A stretch of DNA of 64,000 bases from NCBI RefSeq assembly GCF_900128945.1, contig NZ_FQUD01000001.1, positions 434,001-498,000 on the forward strand. Direction: 5' to 3'. Below are positions 53,797 through 61,413 of the stretch, one piece after another. Every line of letters starts with the position of its first letter. Position 1 is the first letter of the stretch. A model generated the notes under the pieces. That model searched no databases, had not been told where the DNA came from, and saw only the letters and a list, made by a program, of their open reading frames with translations. Source of the DNA: Chryseobacterium sp. OV279. GTDB lineage: Bacteria; Bacteroidota; Bacteroidia; Flavobacteriales; Weeksellaceae. The translations under genes and the position numbers were made by a program.

Positions 53797-53979
53797 TTAG
53801 CGAGTCAAATTACAGAAATAATTTTTTGTTTTTTGCCACCACATTGGAGCAGCACCGGGTCTTTCGTCTTCAATATTACAACTGCCCTGACCTGTCCATT
53901 GCATACCTGCCTTTATAGTTTTCATATCTTCTCTTGAGAATTTTGTTGCTTTTCTTTTTAGACTTTCAAAATTTTTCAT
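53797..53979 (-). CDS. leader-type small peptide 4
   Basis: The 60-residue frame is MKNFESLKRKATKFSREDMKTIKAG followed by a 35-residue core with two Cys (34, 56) and a WW pair. The FSREDMKTIKAG segment parallels the REELKQLKGG leaders of its neighbours with Ala-Gly instead of Gly-Gly. It lacks the six-Cys pattern. Confidence 0.65.
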   Translation of the reverse strand: MKNFESLKRKATKFSREDMKTIKAGMQWTGQGSCNIEDERPGAAPMWWQKTKNYFCNLTR

Positions 53980-54445
53980 AAAATATTATTTTATAATTAG
54001 TTATGGCTAATATACATAAATTCCCGACATGGTGATTATATATTGGAGTCAATTGATAGAATTCATTGGAAGTACTTTTTACACTGGTGCTAAAATAATT
54101 GGGAAACGAAAAACAAGAAACCTCTAGTAATTAGAGATTTTATTGCGTTATATGGTATGCCCAAATAATGCTTCATATACTATTTTAAAACTCGGTAAGC
54201 TTTATTAATAAACAAATTGTAGTTGATTTATGAAATACGATAGGCTATGTCGCTGTAACTTTATGTTATTATGTAATAAAGAAATTAAAATACAGTACTT
54301 TCCACATTTAAGGAGCTCTGATGATTTTTAAGATTAACGCGTAAATTTTAAAATTTATGCAAAAATAGAATTTGAGTTTTTCAAATATCACTTCATAGTG
54401 ATGATGAAAATTTAATTATATTTAACACTTAAAAAAACATCACCA
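53980..54445. other. 466-bp region between peptide 4 and the lipoprotein gene
   Basis: It has a CTCTA-GTAA-TTAGAG hairpin at about 54123-54138 with a weak T-run on each side. Otherwise it is AT-rich with no ORF or clear promoter. Confidence 0.55.
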
Positions 54446-55774
54446 ATGAAGAAAAATTTATCGATCCGGCTGCTTCTCAATGCTGCCGTGGTCCTTTCTT
54501 TAATCTCCTGCCGTTCAGAGGATCTTCTTAACAGTAGTGAAGAACAACAGCCATCTAAATTTAGAGTATTCACTGCTCAAGGAGAAGAAACGGTCAACTA
54601 TGCGAAAGGTTTCAAAACACTATTGGAACGCTATGATGACATTCACAATGTTCAACACACCGCTAAAGCACTGAGGAAAGCATTTAAAAATTCATCAGAA
54701 ATGGCAGATGAATATGTAGAACTCAATATTCGTTCTCAGGATTTCACCACGAAGACCAATGAAAAATTTACACTTTTTCCATTAATTAGAAATAGAAAGG
54801 TTGATGGTATTATTATTGCCAAGCTAAAGGAAAATGATACTCAGGTAGAATTTTTAAAAATGTATCCTGAAGTAGAAAATTATGATAAAATGCTAGGGTT
54901 ATTTAAAGAAGCATTTCTAAAAAATACATTACAGCAAAGAATTACAGCTAAAGGAAATGGTAATTGCAGTTCTGACGGATCACCTTGTGATACTGGAGAG
55001 GTAGTTATTACTATGCCCGGAACAGGCGGTGGCATTCCCGGAGGAATTTGGAATGGAGGACCACCTCCAGGAGGATGTCAACCTTATGACAACTGTCTCA
55101 ATCCAGAAGGTCCCGGTGGAACTGGTGGTGGTGAAGGAAATGGTCCGGAAACCCCAAGTCCTAATACACCTGCGAATCCATGTGAACAAACAAAGAAAAT
55201 TATTACTAACACTATATCCAAACCAGCGATAGATAATTTAAAAACAAAATCAACAGAAGGAGGAGAAGATGGTTATAAAATAAAGGCAGACGGAACACCT
55301 TCAGATGTAATACATGGAAGTGCTCACAGTGTAAATTTCGGAGATAAAACAGGCTATGCTGGTGGTTACCATAATCACACACCTACAGGAATTCCAATGC
55401 TTTCTCCACCAGATGTAGAACAGTTACTTCAATTTGCACTAGCACAGGGAGATCACGGAACTCCCAGTAACGCATTTATTGGGATGGTAGCACCAAATGG
55501 CATGCATTATGTAGCGACTTTTGACGGAAATTATAGTGATGCTTTGATAAGTTTTTCACAAGAAGATTTGGACAATTATATAGATAACATGGCATTAAGA
55601 AATAGTATTTATAAATCCTCAACTCACGAAGGATATGAAAAACTTTTTTTTGGAATACTTGATGATATGAACCTTAATGGAAAAGTAAGGCTGCAAAGAG
55701 TAGAAAGTGATGGAACTATAAAAACAATTAATAAAAATGAAAACGGAACTATAACTGATGTTCCTTGCCCTTAA
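54446..55774 (+). CDS. lipoprotein with Gly/Pro-rich linker and JAMM-like His-x-His motif
   Basis: The 442-residue protein has a lipobox (LSLISC, Cys22). A helical N-terminal domain runs to about residue 165. A Cys/Gly/Pro linker (174-246) precedes a C-terminal domain with GGYHNHTPTGIPMLSPPDV: His309-x-His311, Ser320 and Asp323, reminiscent of the JAB/MPN metalloprotease signature H-x-H-P-x6-S-x2-D, with one extra residue. I saw no confirmed upstream catalytic Glu. It could be a JAB-like hydrolase or a secreted effector. The next gene is a lipoprotein 11 bp downstream. Confidence 0.65.
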   Translation: MKKNLSIRLLLNAAVVLSLISCRSEDLLNSSEEQQPSKFRVFTAQGEETVNYAKGFKTLLERYDDIHNVQHTAKALRKAFKNSSEMADEYVELNIRSQDFTTKTNEKFTLFPLIRNRKVDGIIIAKLKENDTQVEFLKMYPEVENYDKMLGLFKEAFLKNTLQQRITAKGNGNCSSDGSPCDTGEVVITMPGTGGGIPGGIWNGGPPPGGCQPYDNCLNPEGPGGTGGGEGNGPETPSPNTPANPCEQTKKIITNTISKPAIDNLKTKSTEGGEDGYKIKADGTPSDVIHGSAHSVNFGDKTGYAGGYHNHTPTGIPMLSPPDVEQLLQFALAQGDHGTPSNAFIGMVAPNGMHYVATFDGNYSDALISFSQEDLDNYIDNMALRNSIYKSSTHEGYEKLFFGILDDMNLNGKVRLQRVESDGTIKTINKNENGTITDVPCP

Positions 55775-55785
55775 AAAATAATAAT

Positions 55786-56370
55786 ATGAATAAAATAATC
55801 ATAAAATCAGCTTTTACATTTGTATTTTTTTGCATTTTTTCTTGCAAAGCACAGCAAGAATTTCCTTTAAAAACAGATTATACACAAATACCTAACAATT
55901 CTTATTTAAAAGATATTAACAATGAATTAGATACATATGTAGGAAACTACACTGCTAATTTCCAAGATAAAAAAATTACGTTGTTTATAGCAAAACAAAA
56001 TCATATGTTTTTTGATAGAGGTAAGTATAAATATTACAAAGACGTATTATCTGTTAGGTACATTATAAAAAATTCATTAGGAATTACTCTTCAAGATACT
56101 CAGAATGATACGTTCCAGTCAAATCAGATAAAAAATACGATATATAGCCGATGGGTAGAATCTGATGATAATAAAATACTCTTGTATTATGGAGGAACAA
56201 ATTGTCGTGTGGGTTGGGGAGATATTTACTTAAAAAAAATAAATTCCACAAAGATTTCATGGGAATATAGGCCAAACGACATTATCCTTGATAGTAATAA
56301 GTGTCCCGAAGGAATAGATATTAACATATATCTTCCAGAGACAAAAGATTTAATTTTTACAAAACAGTAG
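55786..56370 (+). CDS. lipoprotein of unknown function, partner of the JAMM-like lipoprotein
   Basis: The product is about 194 residues from the ATG at 55786 (lipobox FCIFSCKAQQ). The mature part is beta-rich (YVGNYTANFQDKKITLFIAKQ..., NKILLYYGGTNCRVGWGDIYLKKINSTKISWEY), similar in feel to small accessory proteins of unknown fold. It follows the JAMM-like lipoprotein by 11 bp, so the pair is one transcript. The pairing of a possible hydrolase with a small lipoprotein would fit an effector/immunity arrangement, but no evidence here decides it. Confidence 0.65.
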   Translation: MNKIIIKSAFTFVFFCIFSCKAQQEFPLKTDYTQIPNNSYLKDINNELDTYVGNYTANFQDKKITLFIAKQNHMFFDRGKYKYYKDVLSVRYIIKNSLGITLQDTQNDTFQSNQIKNTIYSRWVESDDNKILLYYGGTNCRVGWGDIYLKKINSTKISWEYRPNDIILDSNKCPEGIDINIYLPETKDLIFTKQ

Positions 56371-56393
56371 TGAAAAGATTAACAATAAACTGA

Positions 56394-56418
56394 AACTGCC
56401 CTAGAGGCGGTTTTTTTT
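56394..56418 (+). terminator. terminator after the lipoprotein pair
   Basis: AACTGCC-CTAGA-GGCGGTT (one G-U) followed by T8. Confidence 0.8.
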
Positions 56419-56702
56419 ATTGGATAAATTTTAAAATGAGAGTTCAAGTATATAGTATTGGAATTAAATTTTTTCTATTACAGAATATTACAGTTTTTGT
56501 TGTGGAACCACCTGTAAATATTTAAAAAAATTCTACAATGGTAAGATTACAAAACGGTATGCACAACTAAGGAAAAAATTAAATCAGCGGGATGACGTTG
56601 ATTTGAAATGAGGTTAAGAGAGCATTTTTTAAATATGTGAAAATTTCAAAATACAATGATTTTGAAAATGGTTGACACTGATATTGACACACTTTAAAAA
56701 CA

Positions 56703-56735
56703 AAAAACCTCTAATTAAAATAATTAGAGGTTTTA
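56703..56735. terminator. palindromic terminator of the tRNA gene
   Basis: AAAACCTCTAATTA and TAATTAGAGGTTTT are perfect complements around AAA. On the minus strand it follows the tRNA. Confidence 0.8.
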
Positions 56736-56738
56736 TTG

Positions 56739-56809
56739 AGGTACCTAGCGGATTCGAACCGCTGTAGATGGTGTTGCAGACCACTGCCTAGCCGCTCGGC
56801 CAAAGTACC
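56739..56809 (-). tRNA. tRNA-Cys (anticodon GCA)
   Basis: The 71-nt gene folds as a cloverleaf. The acceptor stem GGTACTT pairs with AGGTACC (one G-U). The anticodon loop carries GCA in TCTGCAA, the T-arm has GGTTCGAATCC, and the discriminator base is U as expected for tRNA-Cys. CCA is not encoded. Confidence 0.95.
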
Positions 56810-56876
56810 ATTTTTACCATTTTTGAGGTGTGCAAATATAGCAAAAATTCTTAATGAACAAAAATTTTTAAATAAT

Positions 56877-57356
56877 TTATTTCGCTCCAATGCTGTTGAT
56901 ATCGCTTTTTAGCTGTCTTTCAGCATCATAATTTTTGATGTTGATGACCCGGGTATTGCTCCAGCTGTCGTGAAGACCATTTTCTCCAAAAAATGAAAGC
57001 TGATCGATTAATACGATTCCTCTTATGATATTTCTTAAAAAATAAGCTCCCACAGATGGTTTTTCTTCGTCGGTCATAATCACTTTTGTACCGGTAATCA
57101 GTTTTCCAAGGCTTCTCCCGCCGGTTACAGCTTCAATGAAGAAAGAAAATAATGTATAAGAAACAATCCCTATCAATCTTTGCAGCAGATCGTGTGTATT
57201 GGCAAACCAACGACCGTACGCAGGATTGATGAGGGTAATGATCAGCATAATGACAAAGAACACAATATAAAATGCAATAAGATCAATCATATAATTGGCA
57301 AATCTTGCACCCTTGGAAGCCCGGTTTCTATCGATGATCTGTAAATATTTTCTCAT
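56877..57356 (-). CDS. RDD-family membrane protein
   Basis: The 159-residue protein has the RDD core: ASKGARFANYMIDLIAFYIVFFVIM (the R and D positions), EAVTGGRSLGKLITGTKV, and a third helix near AYFLRNIIRGIVL. These are small multi-helix proteins of mostly unknown transport or ion-related role. The gene is followed on the minus strand by tRNA-Cys 67 bp downstream. Confidence 0.88.
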   Translation of the reverse strand: MRKYLQIIDRNRASKGARFANYMIDLIAFYIVFFVIMLIITLINPAYGRWFANTHDLLQRLIGIVSYTLFSFFIEAVTGGRSLGKLITGTKVIMTDEEKPSVGAYFLRNIIRGIVLIDQLSFFGENGLHDSWSNTRVINIKNYDAERQLKSDINSIGAK

Positions 57357-57381
57357 GGTTGGTAATTAGTTTTTGAAAAAT

Positions 57382-58740
57382 TTAGATTCCGTTGAGTATT
57401 AGTTTTAAAGTAGCGTTGGTTTCAATGACTGCGGTGATTCCTGATTCATTTAAGAGAATGCTACCGGGTTTCAGGTTGTACACCCTTCCGTTCATTTTTA
57501 AACCTTTGTAATATTCTTTGTTGAAGGCGTCTTCAATGCTTTTCTTTGAAGCCAGTTCCAGATCCTGAGTTGGAATTCCATACTCATCTTCGATCATCTT
57601 TACGATCTTTCCTTTAAAGAGCAGCGTAGCGGTTTTCTGTAGGATATTGGCAGTTCTCAGATTAAATTTTGTATTGGAAAGTACAATTTTCTTTTTTGTT
57701 TCATCATAAACAGGAATTCCCGAGATCAAAGCTTTACCGTTCACATAACCTTCTGTTTCAGCCTCAATGATCACCCTTCCGTCCAAACCGTAAACCCTGA
57801 TGTCTTTGATTTTCACTTTTGAACCTCTCACGTCATATTCTTTGTTCATGAACATATTTCTCGCAATATTCGTTGCCTCAGAAAAAGGAACATTGGCTGT
57901 GGTCTGGAGAAGAAATTTATCCGCTAAAACCGGAACAAGAGTAAAATTACCAGCTGATTTTACATTGGGTGATGCAGCCGGCTTGCTTCCGGTAAATGTT
58001 TCCGAATAAATATCCATTCCGATATTCGTGGTGATTTCATTTCCATAGAACTTCAATGGAGTGATGTTAACCCCTACCGGACTTATTTTCAGCCAGGTAT
58101 TATATTCCTCCGAAATATTAAAAGGTTGTGAAAAAACATTCCAGGCCATTACCGCATACTGTTGGAAATTAAGCTGAGCATTCATCTGCTGATCAATCGT
58201 TTTAGCAAATTTTCCCTGCTGTTCTTTCAGGCTTTTTTCTACCAGTGAAGTGATTGGGATCTGTATTTTACCATAATTCAGGACAGGTTTTGTGACCCAT
58301 CTGAAACCGTTAGGCTGCGTATTGGTAGAGATCGTCCAGTTATTATTAAAATTAATGGTGGTATTAAAAGACATTACCGTTTCAAAAGTCGTGTTCTGGT
58401 ATGAATACACACCCAAAGTACCGATTCCCTTTTCCGCCCATATTTTCAACGGAACTTCAATCAGTAGATTCTGGCTTGTCCCGCCCACCAAACGTATAGG
58501 ACGGGTTTTCCAAACTTTGACCTTAAACTGGTCGTTATTGTTATCCGTATAGGAATCGTCCTGAAATACCAGTTCCTTTACCGAAGCATTGATCATATTA
58601 CTGATCTCAGAAAGCGGAATGGTGACCGGCATGGTAATGCTGGATCTGATCTTAGGAAAATTATATGTTGGCGTATCACCTGTAGTCTGGCCGAAAACAA
58701 CGGCAAAACTTAATAAAAATAATAGTGTGATGGATTTCAA
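57382..58740 (-). CDS. DUF4403 family secreted protein
   Basis: The 452-residue protein has a signal peptide (LLFLLSFAVVFGQ). It is a long beta-rich protein with repeated lipid-binding-like halves (PVTIPLSEISNMINASVKELVFQDDS... and later ISGIPVYDETKKKIVLSNTKF), matching the DUF4403 layout. This family may be related to lipid-transfer or BPI-like folds; no catalytic residues are expected. Confidence 0.82.
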   Translation of the reverse strand: MKSITLLFLLSFAVVFGQTTGDTPTYNFPKIRSSITMPVTIPLSEISNMINASVKELVFQDDSYTDNNNDQFKVKVWKTRPIRLVGGTSQNLLIEVPLKIWAEKGIGTLGVYSYQNTTFETVMSFNTTINFNNNWTISTNTQPNGFRWVTKPVLNYGKIQIPITSLVEKSLKEQQGKFAKTIDQQMNAQLNFQQYAVMAWNVFSQPFNISEEYNTWLKISPVGVNITPLKFYGNEITTNIGMDIYSETFTGSKPAASPNVKSAGNFTLVPVLADKFLLQTTANVPFSEATNIARNMFMNKEYDVRGSKVKIKDIRVYGLDGRVIIEAETEGYVNGKALISGIPVYDETKKKIVLSNTKFNLRTANILQKTATLLFKGKIVKMIEDEYGIPTQDLELASKKSIEDAFNKEYYKGLKMNGRVYNLKPGSILLNESGITAVIETNATLKLILNGI

Positions 58741-58769
58741 TTTTTTATGTTTTTTTAGTGAAATAAAAA

Positions 58770-59141
58770 TTATTGATCACCGGGTTTGAAACTTCTTTCC
58801 AGTTCGATGCTTGCGCCTTTCATTTCGCCCTGCATGGGTGGGGAAGTTTTTGTGATTTTCAGTTTGATATAAGAAATCTGAGGAAAATTTTCATGAATCT
58901 TCATCGTAATTCTTCCCGCCACATGTTCCAATAACTTGGATTTGATGGCCATTTCCTGATGAATGATTCCGTTGATATCTGCATAGCTTATCGTATCATT
59001 CAGGTCATCTGTTTCAGCGGCCTTCCAAAGATCCGTGTGCAGTTCCGCATTTAAAATATAATAGGTGCCGATGATGTTTTCTTCGGGAAGAACCCCGTGG
59101 TACGCATATATTTTTACATCTTCAAGAAAGATCTTGCTCAT
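58770..59141 (-). CDS. folB: dihydroneopterin aldolase
   Basis: The 123-residue enzyme cleaves dihydroneopterin to 6-hydroxymethyl-dihydropterin in folate synthesis. Motifs are VKIYAYHGVLPEENIIG with the active-site region, DTISYADINGIIHQEM (conserved Tyr/Glu) and LKITKTSPPMQGEM near the end. It overlaps the thrC stop by 4 bp, so folate and threonine genes are translationally linked here. Confidence 0.93.
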   Translation of the reverse strand: MSKIFLEDVKIYAYHGVLPEENIIGTYYILNAELHTDLWKAAETDDLNDTISYADINGIIHQEMAIKSKLLEHVAGRITMKIHENFPQISYIKLKITKTSPPMQGEMKGASIELERSFKPGDQ

Positions 59142-60451
59142 TGTTCGTGATTTTTATTCAGCAAAAATCGTTTTAATTCTTCAAAATCTGCATGTATTTC
59201 TGTAGTTTTTTTCTCCTTTTTCATCAGATCGTTAAGGGCTTCAGGAATGTCAATTCTGATATGGGCTGCTTTTTCCACTGCCTCAGGGAATTTAACCGGA
59301 TGAGCGGTTCCCAGAATAAATCCTTTTTTACCCGGATTTTCATTCAGATACTGTTCGAGAGAACTAAAAGCAACGGCACTGTGAGGATCAAGAATATATC
59401 CATATTTTTCATAAACCTCTGCGATGGTTTTCAACGTAGATTCATCATCGACAGAATAGCCTGAGATCATGTTTTTCAGATCTTCAAACTGATGTCCGAA
59501 AAGTTCAAGGATTCTGGTGAAATTGCTTGGATCTCCCACATCCATGGCATTAGACAAAGTGGCTACTGCTTTTTTAGGATGATATTCGTTGGATTTCAGA
59601 TAATCCGGAACCACATCATTTTCATTACAGGCTGCAATAAAGTGTCCGGCAGGAAGTCCCCTGAAATAGGCGAGAAGTCCAGCGCAGATATTCCCGAAAT
59701 TTCCACTTGGAACACCAATCACAGGATTTGTATTTTCCTGCTGTTGCCATTGTTTTAGGGCTAATAGATAATAAATCTGCTGAGGAAGCCACCTTGCGAT
59801 ATTAATGGAATTGGCGGATGTCAAAAACAATTCGGAATTAATGCTTTCATCTGAAAAAGCCTGTTTCACAAGATGCTGGCAGTCATCAAAATTTCCATCG
59901 ACTTCCAAGGCAGAAATATTTCCACCCAGTGCGGTAAGCTGTTTTTCCTGAACCGGACTTACCCTGTTTTTAGGATAAAGAATAACCACATTGATTCCCG
60001 GAACGTTGTAAAATCCATGAGCAACGGCTCCTCCTGTATCACCGGAAGTGGCAACCAGTACCGTTACTTTTTTATCCTGATTTTTCAGAAAATAAGACAG
60101 GCACCGGCTCATAAATCTTGCACCGACATCTTTAAAGGCCAAAGTGGGGCCATGGAAAAGCTCCAGAACGGATATCTGCTCATTGATTTTTTTCAATGGA
60201 ATATCAAAGTTGACCGTTTCAGCAGCTATCTTTTTTAATTCTTCCGCTGGAATTTCCTCCCCGATAAGATCTTTCATGCATCGGAACGCAATTTCCTCAT
60301 TAGAATAGAGGTGCAGATTGGAGATGAATTCCTGATCAAATTGTGGAATAGTTTCTGGAAAAAATAATCCTTTCCGGCTGCCCTGGCTTTTTATAGTGGC
60401 CGTTTTAAAATCAACGGTTTCTTCTTTATCTTTTAAATTATAATACTTCAT
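59138..60451 (-). CDS. thrC: threonine synthase
   Basis: The product is about 437 residues from the ATG at 60451 (MKYYNLKDKEE), which leaves a 10-bp gap after thrB. An ATG at 60478 would overlap thrB. This PLP enzyme (fold II) converts phosphohomoserine to threonine. The PLP lysine is in FHGPTLAFKDVGARF, the phosphate loop in ATSGDTGGAVAHG and GVPSGNFGNICAG. The length fits the short class without a large N-terminal extension. It is the third gene of thrA-thrB-thrC, and folB follows. Confidence 0.95.
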   Translation of the reverse strand: MKYYNLKDKEETVDFKTATIKSQGSRKGLFFPETIPQFDQEFISNLHLYSNEEIAFRCMKDLIGEEIPAEELKKIAAETVNFDIPLKKINEQISVLELFHGPTLAFKDVGARFMSRCLSYFLKNQDKKVTVLVATSGDTGGAVAHGFYNVPGINVVILYPKNRVSPVQEKQLTALGGNISALEVDGNFDDCQHLVKQAFSDESINSELFLTSANSINIARWLPQQIYYLLALKQWQQQENTNPVIGVPSGNFGNICAGLLAYFRGLPAGHFIAACNENDVVPDYLKSNEYHPKKAVATLSNAMDVGDPSNFTRILELFGHQFEDLKNMISGYSVDDESTLKTIAEVYEKYGYILDPHSAVAFSSLEQYLNENPGKKGFILGTAHPVKFPEAVEKAAHIRIDIPEALNDLMKKEKKTTEIHADFEELKRFLLNKNHEQ

Positions 60452-60461
60452 TGTCTTTGCT

Positions 60462-61403
60462 TTATTGGTTTTCATCATTTATTTCTTCAACGATCTCTAT
60501 TCCCGCAGGATTTATTTTTGACACGTATACAAAACTCTCAATCTCAATTTCGTCATACACGGATTTCATCAGCTGAGCAATTTTTTCTGCCGTTTCTTTG
60601 GTCTCTGCCAGCATGAAAATGGAGGGTCCGGAACCTGAAATTCCACCGCCTAGAGCTCCCGCTTCTAAACTTTTCATTTTAATTTCATCAAATTTTGGGA
60701 TCAATATGCTGCGGACAGGCTCTATCAATACATCATTCAAGCTCCGTCCGATTAATGGAATGTCATTTTTTAAAATTCCGGCGACCAATCCTGCAATATT
60801 TCCCCATTGTTCTACCGCATCTTTCAGCAGAATATTTTTCTTTAAGATTTGTCGTGCATCGGAAGTCTTCACTTCAACCTGAGGATGTACAGCTGCCACA
60901 AACAGATTGGGAGTACTCAACGGAATAATATCAATAGGAGAGGAGGACTTCACCAATGTAATGCCACCATAAATGCACGGGGCAATATTATCGGCATGAC
61001 GCACTCCTGAAGCCAGCTCTTCCCCAAACATAGCGAAGTGAACCAGTTCCTCATCAGACAGAATATTTCCTAACAAAGCGTTGGCCCCAAAAGCGGCTCC
61101 TGCGGCACTTGCCGCACTGGAGCCGAGCCCGCTGCCAGGTTTAATATGTTTGCGAATCGTTACTTCAAAACCTTTCGTCAGCTGAAGGTGTTGCTGGATA
61201 TTCTGCAGAACAACACCTGCTACATTTTGAGAAGGTTCTTCCGGAAGCCCGAAATGATCTTCATGTCTGATAATGATCTCCGGGCTGTCCAATAATTTCA
61301 GTTCCATTTCGTCGTAAGGCTCATGGATGGCCATTCCCAGGATATCAAATCCGCACACCAGATTGGCAACAGTGGCCGGAACTTTTATTTTTATACTTTT
61401 CAT
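60462..61403 (-). CDS. thrB: homoserine kinase
   Basis: The 313-residue GHMP kinase phosphorylates homoserine. The ATP-binding motif is at residues 89-98, IKPGSGLGSSAASAAG. Motif 1, PATVANLVCGFDILG, binds the substrate, and motif 3, GALGGGISGSGPSIFML, ends the domain. It starts 10 bp after the thrA stop. Confidence 0.95.
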   Translation of the reverse strand: MKSIKIKVPATVANLVCGFDILGMAIHEPYDEMELKLLDSPEIIIRHEDHFGLPEEPSQNVAGVVLQNIQQHLQLTKGFEVTIRKHIKPGSGLGSSAASAAGAAFGANALLGNILSDEELVHFAMFGEELASGVRHADNIAPCIYGGITLVKSSSPIDIIPLSTPNLFVAAVHPQVEVKTSDARQILKKNILLKDAVEQWGNIAGLVAGILKNDIPLIGRSLNDVLIEPVRSILIPKFDEIKMKSLEAGALGGGISGSGPSIFMLAETKETAEKIAQLMKSVYDEIEIESFVYVSKINPAGIEIVEEINDENQ

Positions 61404-61413
61404 ACTATTTATT

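Larger units (their letters stand above)
56371..56738. other. 368-bp intergenic region
   Basis: It holds the terminator of the lipoprotein pair (56394-56418) and the perfect palindromic terminator of the tRNA (56703-56735). Nothing else was recognised. Confidence 0.6.

Noticed and set aside
52459..53979. Lanthipeptide or sactipeptide biosynthetic cluster
   Set aside because: No LanM/LanBC, radical SAM, protease or transporter gene lies within the surrounding sequence; only precursor-like peptides are present.
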